Part shown: positions 50,918 through 63,652 of the stretch, one piece after another | Position numbering within the stretch: position 1 is the first letter of the stretch | Layout: the number at the start of each line of letters is the position of its first letter | Source of the DNA: Paramecium pentaurelia | Lineage: Eukaryota; Ciliophora; Oligohymenophorea; Peniculida; Parameciidae | Length of the DNA: 64,000 bases | Assembly (NCBI GenBank): GCA_905183005.1 | Contig: CAJJDO010000005.1 | Coordinates: forward strand, 828,641 to 892,640 | Reading direction: 5' to 3' | Translations under genes and position numbers: made by a program | Notes under the pieces: generated by a model | Database searches by the model: none | Told to the model about the DNA's origin: nothing | What the model saw: the letters and a program-made list of their open reading frames with translations, nothing else

Positions 50918-52525
50918 ATGAAGAATTAAGGAGTCTTTGATCCAACAGCTTTAGAAAGAGCAGCAATAGTATTTCTTATTAAACTATTAAAATAGGCCTT
51001 ACGTGAATTAAATTAGTCTCCACATGCTGCTAAAGCCCTTGAAGCCATGATTAAGACTGAAGAGGCCAAAAAAGCAGATAAACAAGCATTGCAAAAATAA
51101 CATGAAATTTCAAAGGTTAAAGTTGAAGGAGAAGAGAGAAGAAGAAATATGGATCATCAAAAATAAGTGAATTAATAGATAGCAGATTATAATGATAAAT
51201 TGGAAAGAGAAAGAACTAAAGATAAATTGAAAGAGAAAGAATTGACTGCCTAAAGAATGAGAGAGGAGGCTGAAGAATCAATTAGAAGGTAAGAAAATAT
51301 GAGGAGAGAAACATTAACATTGTAAATGAAAAAATAATTTGAATTAGAGGAAAAAAAAATAACTTTATAAGCTAAACTAAATGCTGAGAATTATAGAAAG
51401 AATTTTGATTTAATTATTTAAGAATAAGAAAAGAAATCTTAAATAGAAAAATAAGCTAAAATTGAATTACATAATCTTTATTTTGCTAAATTTTAAGAGG
51501 GATTTAAATACTTGTAATAAAATCCATAGGGTCTTTTTACAATTGCAAAAGTAATGTTGTTTGTAAGTGGAGCCTTTTTCTTCAGTAAATATAGTTTAGG
51601 ACTTGGATTCAAACGTTTAGAAGCTATGCTTACAAAACCTACTTTAGTTAGAGAAACTTCTCGTCGTTCATTGAAATGGATGATGCCCAGTTCTAAACGA
51701 ATATTTGATAAAATAATCTTAAATCCTGAGCTTGAACTCACACTCAAATTGATTACATCTGGATTTATTGCCAAATAGAGTTAGTCTGCTCCATTAAGAA
51801 ATTTATTATTTCATGGTCAACCAGGAACAGGTAAGACTTTATTTGCCAAATTACTTGCTTATAATTCAGGACTACACTTTGCTATAATTTCAGGTGGAGA
51901 TATTGAAAAATTGGGAGAATAGGCAGTTCCTGAGATTGATAAATTATTTTCTTGGTGTTAATCTACACCAAAAGGAACATTAATATTTATTGATGAAGCT
52001 GAGGCTATATTCTATAAAAGAAGTTCTTCAAAATAAACATCTGCTGCCTTATCAACATTTTTAGCTTAGACTTCTGCTGCTTCAAAGAAATATTCTTTAA
52101 TATTAGCAACTAATTTACCAAATAAATTGGATGAAGCTATTTTAGATAGAATAGATTAAATTGTTAAATTTGATTATTTGAATGAAGAATAAAGAGTTAA
52201 ATTATTAAAAAAAGGATTTGAGGATACTTTTTAAAAAAGTAACATGCTTTCTTTGATATTGAATCCAGCCAAAGCATTTTCAAAGAGATTCAAAGTTAAT
52301 TTTAATCTTTCAGAAGATGAAATCTAATCTTTAGCAAAATAAATGGAAGACTTTTCTCCAAGATAGATTGATAAATTTATTATTTCATTATATGATGCAG
52401 CTTTAGGTTAGTGCATTATTGATAGACAAAACCAATATTGTGTTGATATAGGATTTGCTAATAATATATTACAAAGATCACTTTATGAGAATTCACTAAG
52501 ATAATAATGGTCTACATAAATATGA
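50918..52525 (+). CDS. ATAD3-like mitochondrial AAA+ ATPase
   Basis: About 526-535 residues; a 27-nt GTATTT...TAG stretch near 50,969-50,995 is either an in-frame intron or coding. GVFDPTALERAA at the N-terminus is the ATAD3 signature. A coiled coil of about 150 residues follows, with one hydrophobic helix (VMLFVSGAFFFSKYSLGLG). The AAA module has Walker A GQPGTGKT, Walker B LIFIDEAEA and sensor-1 LATNLP. ATAD3 spans the inner mitochondrial membrane and links nucleoids with membrane contact sites. Start-to-start distance to ARV1 is 18 nt, so both must share one promoter region. Confidence 0.92.
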
Positions 52526-52556
52526 GTTTCTTGTGTTATATATATATATTAATTTA

Positions 52557-55500
52557 TCAAATATCTGAAATCTCTTTCATTTTACTAGGACTGACTTGTT
52601 TAGAATTCATCATTTAATAATATTTTTTGAAACTACCAAAAGTTGTTGATGTAGATAGATTTTCTTTAGCACTTGGATCTTTATCCTCTAATGATTTAGT
52701 TACATCATAACTCATATTAACTACTTCCTAATAATTTAATAGAATAATAATATACTTATGAAGGGATCTTTTTATCACTTGCTTATTTATTTAAATAACT
52801 ATTATTAAGTGTTTGATTAGGATTATATTTTCTAAGACTCTTTGAAGAATTCTTCATTTTTTCATTTTCTTTTAGTAATAATTCTTTCTTTTTCTCCAAT
52901 CTTGATAATTAATCTTACAATTCCATCTTTTATTATATAATATAATCTTTTTCTTAACTCCATTTAGCTCTTTCTTTTTCATGATAGAAAATTAGTTAAG
53001 ATTATTTTTTATCTGATTCTCTCTATCTTTCTTCTAATTCATTAATTTTATTTCTCCAATACTCTTTTTCTTATTCTACTTCTTCATGATGTTCAAGTAT
53101 ACGTTGATCTCTTTCCTATTTTAATTCTTCAATTGTATTTAATAGTCTTTTCTCATTCTCTAATAATTCTGCAGTCTTTCTTTCAAATTGTTATCCAATC
53201 TTAGATTATTGATCAAGTAACTCTTTACTTTGAGATTGCTTAAGTTCTTTTTCCAATCTCTCAATTCTTTCTTAATAATCATCACATTTTTTTTAATGTT
53301 ATTGTTATATATCTTTAACTTAATCTTAATACTTTCTTTCAATCTAATTTAACATTTCTGTTATATCTTGATTATGATCATTTCTTTCTAGACTTCTTTA
53401 TCTTTATAATGTTTGAATTGTTGTTTCAAATTTTCTCATGGCATCAGCTAATTCTAGTTTCAATGATTCTCTTTATGATTCTAAGAATTATGTTTTTCCT
53501 TACTATAAAAATATTAAATTATAATAATACCCATAAAATCTTATCCTTCTCATAATTAGCCTATAATTCTTACTTCTCAAATTCAAGATTTGTCAATTAT
53601 GATTTTAATTAATCTATATCAGATGATGATTTTGATTTTAATATATTAAATTATTCTCTTAATTATTTCAATTACATAGCAGCATTACTATTCTCTGATG
53701 ATGTTTATTATTCATGTTCTCTTAATTTCTATTCTAAATATACAATCTTTTCATTAGACAAAGCAGTTTCTTTTTCTAAATCTTATTAAGCCTTCAATAA
53801 ATAAGTTTCCTTTTCTCTTAATTGTTTCTTAAGCTATGTACTTTTAGATTCAATCAATTATTTCTCTTCATTTAATTTTGATAATCTATCTGATAGTTCT
53901 TAAGTCCATTCCTATTTCTATATTTTTATTCTCTCTTCATATTTCAAATTACAACTCTCCAATTATCTTTCCAATTCTTCAACCTTTTTGGCAAAAAATT
54001 CATTCTATTAAGCACTTAATGCTATAGCCTTTTCATAATTTATCTTCTTCTCTAAATATTCATCACAAGTAGCAGTATATTTTCTTCTCAAATCTTATAA
54101 TGTCTCTTATAATTAAGTTTTCTCCTTTTCTTAATCTTCTTTCAATTATTTGAATTCACTTAATTTTTATTGGAATTTGACATCCAAGTTTTCTACTTTC
54201 TAAGTCATTAATTGATTTTCCTTAACTAATTATTAATTATTCTATTATTAATTAGTTAATTGACTTTCTAATGATTATATTGTCACATTAAGATTATTGA
54301 TTCTTTATTCAACTTAAGTTTAGAAAGTATTTTATAATTAAACTAATTGTTCTTTTGTCTCATTTAAAATATTCTCCATAGAATTAAGTTATTTATTCTT
54401 TAATTCTATTTCATTATCATATTATTATTATTAAGTAGTTAAATTGATTTCCAAATCTCTTAATTCATCTTTTAATGTCTCTATTTCTTCTTCATATTAT
54501 TATTGTTCATCTCTCATTTTCTATTCTTATTCTTCAAATAATATTTAATATTTCTAATCAGCTTTCTATCTTTCTTCATGAATTCTTCTCTCCAAAACAT
54601 CTTTTTCCATTTCATAATAATTTCTTAATTCATTCACTTATTATTCAATACTATTTTTATCTACATTACCCATATTTTATAGTTATTATTTGCATTAACT
54701 TAATTCCTCTTCTAATTATTTAATTCTTTAATTCATTCTTAATTCCTTCTCTCTAAATTATGTATACTTATTTGATTCCATCTCTTTTAATTATTATTAA
54801 ATCTTTTATTTCAATTCATCTTAAACTTAATAACTTTCATTTAATTCTTCTTATAATTTATTCTTTTCTTATAAGAATACATCCCCTCTCATTTCTGCTT
54901 CTTATAATTCTCCTTATAATTAATCTAATTATTATTGTAATTGTTTTCTTAACTATTATTAATTTTGTTCTGCTTATCTAATTTCAATCATATGTTATTC
55001 TTTCAAATCAATAAGAGATTTATTTAATTATTATTGATTTTATGTATTTTATGATTATTCTAAAGCCAACATTGCTGATTCATGAGATTTTTTGACATCA
55101 TTTATAGTATTTTTCTTTTCTTCTAATTCCATCTACAAAAATTAAATTTATTGATTCAAAACTGCATCACTCTTCAATTATATTTATTTTTATTCTTATA
55201 ATTTAATTTCCAATAATTTAACTTATTATTTATATTATTCACCAACTTCATTTGATTCTACTTACATTTAAGTCTATAACAATTCATCTTAAAGTTATTT
55301 ATTTTTTGAAATTTCAATATTAATTTATTCTTGTAATGTTTATTATGATTACATTAATTTCTTGATAGCATTCGTCTAAGTCTCTTCTTTATGAGTTTAA
55401 ACTTAATAATAATTTTCATATTTAATTTCTAATTACATTAATTAATCTGAAGTCTCCTATAACTTTTCATTTAATTACAAATTCTAAGCTCTTACTTCAC

Positions 55501-57469
55501 TTAAAGTTTATTCATAAGATGCTGTTAATTCTCTCAATTTAACAGAAAACTCACTCTTAGATGTCATCAAAGATGAATCATATTATTTCTCTTTTTTGTT
55601 GAATTCATCATTCAACTTTTATAAATGTGATATTTTCTATTCTAATAATGCTTCTTTCTTTTTTGATTCACTCTACAAAATAAATTACTCTCTTTCTGCA
55701 TTCTTTAATTATTCTTCAGCCATCTAACATTTCTATTTTAATTCTTCAAAACTAGTTTACAATTTATTATAATCATTTTCAAATTATGTTTTCATTTATT
55801 ATGTAGTTTATGTATTCTTTTATTTCAACTTTTCTAATTCATCACATTATATTTTATATTTTTGAGTTATTTCATTATTTTATTAATTTAATTATTTAAT
55901 TTATTAATTCTATTAATCTAATTATTTTTGTGAATCTATTTTTATAGTGTTCAATCCATTTTATAATTTATTTATTTGTTCTTCAGAAAACTTCTTATAT
56001 CCTTCAAAATCCTATTGGATATTTTAAACAAAAAATGTAGCTCCCTCATTAGTCATCTTTTATATAAACTCTACAAACATTTATTTTCTTTTAACAACCT
56101 TAGGTCCATGTTCATCCAAAAAGATATTGAACAATTTTAAATCCTTTTCAAATTCAATATAAGATTTATATTCTGACATTTTTAATTTTTGATCGATAGG
56201 AGCAAATTATGATACCAAATATTATTTACATAAAGCCATAGATTCAGTTTCATTAAAAGCCAAAAGATTCTCAAATTTACCTTTAATCTTTTGTTTTAAT
56301 TCATTTACATATGGAATTATTTCAGCATTATTCCCCATATGTGTAATAGCCTTATTCTTACATACTTTATTCAAAGCCTTTATATCCTCAAGAGTAGTTG
56401 GAAGTTTCGAAAGCAAATTTTCTTTAATCTATTTTTCATATATTTCAAATGCTTCTGTTTATAATTTTCTACATTCTTCTCTAAATACATATGTCCATGA
56501 ACTCTCAATCGTAGCTACACATCCATTATTCATTGCTTATAAATAAGAACTAAATTAATTTTATACACTCTTACTTAATCAAATTAATATACATTCCACC
56601 TGTAAGTGTTTTCCCTCTAAATTACTTAGGTTTCACTTTAGAAAACAACATTTTCCTCAAAGATATTGCTTATTCATAAAATTCTGGTCTTAATTATTTA
56701 AGATCCAAATGTTAAAGTGATTATAATTAACTCTCATTATTAACTGGTCTTACTAATGTAAAACATTCCCTTTCAGGAAAAAATGTTCTCAATAATCTTC
56801 TTATTCTGTTCTTCTCCTCTACTCTATCACAAAATCCTGGTTATTCCTATAAAGATCTCTCTAAATATTGATGACTTGTAAGAGTGTCTCCATTGTTATC
56901 CAACAATTACAATGAAAAATCTCTCAATACCCAAAAGAATTAAGGCATAAATTCTCCGTATTCTTCAGAATCTGGCTCTTCATTTGATCTTAATTATATG
57001 AATTTTGTCAAATTGACAACAAAGCTTAATGATTCTAATGCACCTTCATCAATAGCTCCAACTGAATTATAAACAAATGAGGATGCCAATAAAACAGCAA
57101 GAGCAAATATTCTTGTGTCATGATTAACATCTGAGTCATTCAAAGCACCTGTTCCTTCTGAATCTACTATTAAAATTGAAGTCTTTCCAACTGTAATGGG
57201 TGTTCCCCAAACCCACATTCCTTTTGTGCATGGATTTACTGTTGGTCCAACTCCGAAACCATTGCTACGATTGAGTACTATTCTATTTAATAGATATGAT
57301 TTCCCTGTTCTATACAAACCTGCTACTGAGATAATTGCAATTGGATTATTTATAGATCTAATCATTTTTGCCGCCTCTTCTGCCAAATTGTAAGCTATCT
57401 ATTGAATATTTACTTACTTCTATTTTAAGCATCATATGTGATTAATGGAATTGCTTCTTCTTTATACAT
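52557..57469 (-). CDS. Guanylate-binding-protein-type GTPase with very long coiled-coil tail
   Basis: 1,602 residues from ATG 57467-57469 to TGA 52557-52559 with introns 57395-57417, 56551-56575, 53503-53530 and 52728-52755. Residues 1-300 form a GB1/RHD3 large G domain: P loop GLYRTGKSYLLNR, switch region PCTKGMWVWG, DSEG, and WVLRDF, the GBP equivalent of the TVRDF block. A GBP-like helical middle follows to about residue 500. The remaining 1,100 residues are almost pure Gln/Glu/Lys/Leu/Asn coiled coil. Animal GBPs are about 590 residues. I infer a membrane- or cortex-associated scaffold with a nucleotide-driven head; the target is unknown. Confidence 0.88.
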
Positions 57470-57848
57470 TGAAAAATTTGAATTTGAAAAATATAATAAT
57501 TAACAATCATTATTTCTAATAAATTGCTTGTATTGGCAAACTTTTTATTATTAAAAACTTGTAATATTACATTCTCCTCAATTACTATAATATTACACTT
57601 ATTAATTTTCTATTCTCATACTGATTAACGTATCATAATATTATTATCATTAATATTTGAACTATTTAATTCAGTTTTAAAATAGTATGTAGATCTTATT
57701 CTAAATGCATATATATAAATATATATAATCATATTGAATAGTTTTATAAGAAAATATTTAAATATTTAGTTAAATGTATATGATTTAAATTTATAAATAG
57801 AAAACCTATTAATTTAATTTTAATATTATAATAAGAATAAATATAATT
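57470..57848. other. Intergenic, nothing recognised
   Basis: 379 bases between the GBP-type gene and the 3' end of the CFAP251-like gene, both on the minus strand. AT-rich, with an (AT)n run near 57,710. No coding signal. Confidence 0.6.
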
Positions 57849-60800
57849 TCATTACTATTCATCTTCAGAACCAACATCTTAAACTTCTTCTTATTACTCT
57901 TACTATTCTTAAGTACCATCCATATCTTCAAAACCTAATAAATCATCACAAAGATTATTTAAATGTAATTATTATGGATAATTTTTATTTGGCATTAATG
58001 ATTCCAAATAATCTATAATAATAAATATTAATATTACATTCAATTTCTTATTCATCTAATTTTTCACCTTTTGTTTTTAATAATTCAGTAAATTAATCCC
58101 ATGGCATTACTCCTGAGTCATTTGAAAGTGTTTTTAAAGCATCATATATTTATCCTTTTGTAACTCCATTTACAGGTTTATGATTAACATATAATTTAAG
58201 GAATGTATTAATTTCTAATTCTGATATTTATTCACCTGTTTCAAGATATTTTGAAAATTTAATCTCATTTATCATATTTTCAATTTCTTAATTTGTAGGA
58301 AAGTATCCCATTGATCTCATCATATCAGCAATAGCAGTTAATGGAACTAGACCATCTAATTTTCTAGCTTTAGTTGTATGTTCATCTTTTGATCTAATTT
58401 GACTATAATAAAAGAAGTCTTTTAAATCTCTTAATGTTTATCCTTCAGGTCCTCCATCTAATAAATTTGAAAATATTTCATATTCTGTTTCTTATGTTTA
58501 AAAATTATCTTCTAAAGCAGCAAAATCAACACTCCAAATATTAATTGCAAAATCATCACCACCAGATGTAAAAAATAATTTACCATCTTAAGTTGATGAT
58601 AAATCAACAATTTTCTCAGGATGTGCAATCAAACCCATAGTTTTATTAGGATTACCATCTAAAGGTAATTTAATTATACCAACAACCTTTTCACCTGTAG
58701 AATATGCTAAATATTTATCTTAATATTCATTTTTCATATCACTTGGATTTAATAATAATAATCTCTTTATATGTCCACCAAAAGTTGGACCTAAACAAGT
58801 CTTTTTACAGATAATACGAAGATCTTTTAAAACTGTCCATAATTTTAATTTAAATTCACTATTTGTTGTTAATAAAACATCTTCTCTTTATAAATTGATT
58901 GGATACCAAATACATGCTGATGGTAAACATTCTTATTCAATAGAGACAACACTTCTTAATTTAACTCTATTATATGGATCTTAAGTTGGATCCAATACAT
59001 CATAAACTGCCAATTTCATATCTTCTCCTATAGTGAACACTTTTAATTACACTTAATTCTTTTCATCAAGTGTTTCACCAAAGGCAACTGATTTAATTGG
59101 TCCATGATGTACTCTATATTTACCAGCAAATATCCATTCTTTTGATTATTTCAATTGACTATTAGGATCAAAATCAAAATTAAAAACACTAACTGCATAA
59201 GATTCATCAATAGTAGCAAAATATTTTGAATCAATACTAAANNNNNNNNNNNNNNNNNNNNNNNNNNNNNNNNNNNNNNNNNNNNNNNNNNNNNNNNNNN
59301 NNNNNNNNNNNNNNNNNNNNNNNNNNNNNNNNNNNNNNNNNNNNNNNNNNNNNNNNNNNNNNNNNNNNNNNNNNNNNNNNNNNNNNNNNNNNNNNNNNNN
59401 NNNNNNNNNNNNNNNNNNNNNNNNNNNNNNNNNNGATCTCATCATATCAGCAATAGCAGTTAATGGAACTAGACCATCTAATTTTCTAGCTTTAGTTGTA
59501 TGTTCATCTTTTGATCTAATTTGACTATAATAAAAGAAGTCTTTTAAATCTCTTAATGTTTATCCTTCAGGTCCTCCATCTAATAAATTTGAAAATATTT
59601 CATATTCTGTTTCTTATGTTTAAAAATTATCTTCTAAAGCAGCAAAATCAACACTCCAAATATTAATTGCAAAATCATCACCACCAGATGTAAAAAATAA
59701 TTTACCATCTTAAGTTGATGATAAATCAACAATTTTCTCAGGATGTGCAATCAAACCCATAGTTTTATTAGGATTACCATCTAAAGGTAATTTAATTATA
59801 CCAACAACCTTTTCACCTGTAGAATATGCTAAATATTTATCTTAATATTCATTTTTCATATCACTTGGATTTAATAATAATAATCTCTTTATATGTCCAC
59901 CAAAAGTTGGACCTAAACAAGTCTTTTTACAGATAATACGAAGATCTTTTAAAACTGTCCATAATTTTAATTTAAATTCACTATTTGTTGTTAATAAAAC
60001 ATCTTCTCTTTATAAATTGATTGGATACCAAATACATGCTGATGGTAAACATTCTTATTCAATAGAGACAACACTTCTTAATTTAACTCTATTATATGGA
60101 TCTTAAGTTGGATCCAATACATCATAAACTGCCAATTTCATATCTTCTCCTATAGTGAACACTTTTAATTACACTTAATTCTTTTCATCAAGTGTTTCAC
60201 CAAAGGCAACTGATTTAATTGGTCCATGATGTACTCTATATTTACCAGCAAATATCCATTCTTTTGATTATTTCAATTGACTATTAGGATCAAAATCAAA
60301 ATTAAAAACACTAACTGCATAAGATTCATCAATAGTAGCAAAATATTTTGAATCAATACTAAATGTTAAATATGTTATTTTAGGTTTAGTTTTATCAGTT
60401 TCAGAAACTAATAAATTTTTAAGCCATTTCTCTTCTCTACAATCATACATATGAACAATTCCATTTTTAGAACAGACAGCTAAATAATTACCATCAGGAC
60501 TATATTCAATAAATGTACTTTATATTTGTAATTCACTACCCTTTTCTTTTATTTCTTTAAGTTTATTATGTTTTTCATAGAAATTCCATTCATAAATTTT
60601 ATTATCTTCACAACTAAATGCAACTACAGGTACATTAGGTCTAACTGATATGGAAATAATGGGTGAAACAATAGATGACATAATTACTGTTCCTTTCTTT
60701 TTTTCTTTTTCAATTTCCTAAAATTGTGATGACTTTAATAAAATAACATTAGCCTTATCATCAACAACAATAAAATCTTAACATACAAATGGTTTAGACT

Positions 60801-61952
60801 TTTTCTAAGATTATTCATCTTTGTCTTTCTCCTCATCAGATTCAGTTTCAAAATCCTCCTAAAACATATTCTCATTTGCAAATGATAAATTAGTTATTGA
60901 TCCTATACATTATATATTTAAACCATTTTATCCAATAACAACATCTTCAAACCATGCTCGTATTCTGAATTTGAAATCATAAAATCTTACAGATCCATTT
61001 GATGCTCCAACCACTAAATATCTTCCTTATACTCTTAATAATAATATCTAAGCATTTCCCTTCTTTTATTAAGTTTCAGATTTATTAGCAACATTCATAA
61101 GATTCACTATTTTTATTACTCTTCTTTCATCTGGTTATCCATATTCTTCAATAATAAGAGAAACATCCCAAACTATAATATATCCATCTAATGTTCCTGT
61201 TACAACATTCTTGTTTTTTGGAATAAATACAGTCTAAGTCAAAACCTTGTTTTTTTGAACTTCAGGACTATAATATTCAAATCCTGCTGCTCCATATTCC
61301 CAACTCCAAAAAACTACTCTCTTTTTACCTGTTGTTGCAAATTCAAATATTTATTGCTGATTTTACTTTTGTTCAGCATTATTATTAATTGTAACATAGT
61401 ATTAATAATCCTTTAATTTATCATCTAACACTGTTGTTCTTAGACGAGGATCTTGAGATTACCAATCCCAAAATGATATAGATTATATTTTATCAGGTTC
61501 TTCTTTTGACAATGTTACCAAATATTGTCCATTTTCACTAATATCCACTGCTTAAACACCATTAGCATGTGGTTCAAATATCGTTCTTCTAGGTACTCCT
61601 GTCTTTGCATCCCATATGACTAACATACTGTCAGGCCCTGCATCAGCAGTTACAATTATGTCTAATTCTTTGCAATATGCAGTGCATGAAATTTTGTTAC
61701 ACTATAAATCACATAATAATATACATGTCCTTATAATAATCTTTATTAATTATTCCCATAATCAAATATCACTCCTGTGTGTGCTGTTGCATAAAATATT
61801 TCCTAAATTCAAATTGATCATACCTTACGAGAATCATTAGTGAGGTTGTGAACTCCATTTACCATTTTATAATTAAACCCCAATGTCCAAGACAGATTTA
61901 AGGCATTTAATTTTTATTGATCTTCTTGAAATTCATCATGATATTCAGACAT
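57849..61952 (-). CDS. CFAP251: CFAP251/WDR66-like WD-repeat ciliary protein (split by assembly gap)
   Basis: ATG 61950-61952, TGA 57849-57851, introns 61803-61823, 61702-61724 and 58013-58037. After removing the duplicated block and Ns (1,122 bases) the coding length is exact at 970 residues. About a dozen WD repeats are visible (LVIWDAKTGVPRRT, YIIVWDVSL, INIWSVDF). An acidic linker lies at about 60,815-60,870. The C-terminus is EF-hand-like, with SMGYFPTNQEIENMINEIKF then YVNHKPVNG, as in WDR66/CFAP251. This is a subunit of the calmodulin- and spoke-associated complex at radial spoke 3 in axonemes. As deposited the frame is interrupted by 59242-59434 (N) and the repeat, so an automatic call would give two broken genes. 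Confidence 0.9.
58313..59241. repeat. First copy of 929-bp assembly duplication
   Basis: Reappears with an offset of 1,122 at 59435-60363; every line I compared is identical, including third-codon positions. It ends at the run of Ns. It is a piece of the CFAP251-like gene, so a true biological duplication would insert repeated WD/EF-hand segments out of order. Confidence 0.93.
59242..59434. other. Assembly gap of 193 N
   Basis: Run of Ns inside the CFAP251-like gene, flanked by the two copies of the same 929-bp sequence. The gap is probably artificial: the contigs overlap rather than lie apart. Confidence 0.95.
59435..60363. repeat. Second copy of 929-bp assembly duplication
   Basis: Matches 58313-59241. 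The unique CFAP251 sequence upstream (towards 61,952) continues from this copy, while the unique 3' part continues from the first copy. Confidence 0.93.
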
Positions 61953-62371
61953 TATTATTAAAATTATTTAAAATACCCATTTTATAAAAATTGATATTAT
62001 GACTTTCAAGCACATAATTTAAATAATCAGAATTAATTACATATGATATTTGGAGTATATAGAAGTATTCTTATTAATGATAATTTCGATACTACTTTCT
62101 CATGATTTTTTATATTTATATTTACAAATGAATATATAATATCAATAAATGATGAAAGTGATATATAATTTTTTTACAATAACAATACACATATAGATAA
62201 TGTTTGTATAGAATTCATTTGATTATAATATTGATGTAACTAAAATTAAAATTTAGTTAATAAATAAAAGGTATTCAATAAATTTTGTTATGTTTTTTAC
62301 AATAAAAATCTTGGGCTGAAGAAATGAAGAACAATAATAGTTTGATAATTATATTTAAATTATTATTATAT
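61953..62371. other. Intergenic, nothing recognised
   Basis: 419 bases upstream of the CFAP251-like gene and downstream of the small minus-strand gene. AT-rich, without coding character. It should carry the CFAP251 promoter. Confidence 0.6.
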
Positions 62372-62833
62372 TCACTGATGACATATTGTATTTGAAATTG
62401 ATCTTAGTTGTAATACATTTTTTTTAGATCTAAATTTAAGTGAAGGCAATTTAATTGAGATATTATCTTAAGAAACCTCTGTCTTTATTCGTTGAATATT
62501 AAGAGATAAATTTATTGGTTTTTAATTATTGTCCTCATGTTATGTTTTAAGTCTTCTCTTCTATATAGGAATTTAGACATCTAAAACACTAAGATGTTTG
62601 TTGAATTTAATTTTCTTATTGTTCTACTAATTTAAATCATAAACACCATAAATTTCCATTTCATCACAAGAATCTAAAGAAGTATCAGTTCGAGGAAATT
62701 AGTAATTCTGATTGATCTTTGAGAGTTAATAATTTCTTTCAATAATTGGAACAAAAGATGGTTTTGGCAGTTATTTGGGTAAGGATTTCCGAATGCGTAA
62801 TTAGTAATTTTTATTAAAAGTTTCTTATAACAT
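62372..62833 (-). CDS. Small basic protein of unknown function
   Basis: Intronless, 153 residues from ATG 62831-62833 to TGA 62372-62374. The protein is basic, rich in Lys, Arg, Asn and Gln, with one acidic patch in the middle (DTSLDSCDEMEIYGVYD). There is no signal peptide, helix or known motif. Composition and codon use (many TAA/TAG as Gln) match the neighbouring real genes. It looks largely disordered. The start lies 13 nt from the divergent gene at 62847, which supports it as real and sets a shared promoter. Confidence 0.7.
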
Positions 62834-62846
62834 TTATTTAATTAAG

Positions 62847-63576
62847 ATGAATCCAATTCAATAGGCATGGTTAAAGATTTTATAACCAGTCTCAGCTGTT
62901 GTCAATGAGAAATTGGCTAAAAGATCAGGTAGCTAAATTACACTCAATATCAAGGACTTTTGGGTAAGATCGGTAGATTTTTCCTTATTGGACCAAGAGA
63001 ATTTGGCTATCATCCAACAAATTAAATGTTCATTTACTTTAACAGAAGAGTATTGTTTGCCACAGCCTTTATGGGTCATAAATACTCAGTATTGAAGTAG
63101 AAATATGAATCTATATATTTAGAGGATTAACACATCAAGGATATCATATGTTAAGACCAATGAGAGCAGCAGTTTTCTTGGGTCCTATAGCTGTATTAGC
63201 AGGTCTATTCAGATTAGTATATTATTCCTCTGAGAACAGATCATACTAGTAATTGATCTTAATGTTATTCTTAGTCCTGATAATTTAGATTATGTGATGA
63301 AGAAAGCTACAAATTCTTTACATTTCCCATTGAATACATTAAATCAAAGATTATCTGCACATTATACAGAAATTAGCTCAATTTATACAGCAGAAATGAT
63401 GAAAAGAGTATAAATCATTATTTTATTCAAAAAATTAGTATCATAAATAACATGCAAAAATTATCAAAGAAAGATCTACACAATCTGAACATGTGAAGAA
63501 AACTAAATATGCTGATCCATCTTATAAATATGTACCAATGACTCCAGTTCACATTGAAGATATCAAACTCGCTTGA
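62847..63576 (+). CDS. Unknown conserved-looking protein, possibly mitochondrial
   Basis: 207 residues after four introns (26, 26, 23 and 31 nt), with exact frame closure at TGA 63574-63576. The N-terminus is amphipathic and basic without acidic start residues (WLKILQPVSAVVNEKLAKRSG), compatible with mitochondrial import. One or two helices follow (RAAVFLGPIAVLAGLFRLII). The C-terminal half is helical and hydrophilic and ends in a well-ordered looking motif (ADPSYKYVPMTPVHIEDIKLA). I do not recognise it. It could be one of the ciliate-specific subunits of the respiratory chain or ATP synthase; that is a guess from composition. Confidence 0.7.
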
Positions 63577-63652
63577 GTAAACCAATATAAAATACATACA
63601 ATAAGTTCATTAAATTTATCAATAAACTTAATTAATTAAGTAACTCTAATAT

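Noticed and set aside
54475..54981. Two hydrophobic plus-strand ORFs
   Set aside because: They are the complement of the Gln/Glu/Lys coiled-coil rod of the GBP-type gene; charged helices give hydrophobic antisense frames.
59146..59445. 99-codon ORF spanning the N gap
   Set aside because: Mostly undetermined residues; it is a fragment of the CFAP251-like gene joined through Ns.
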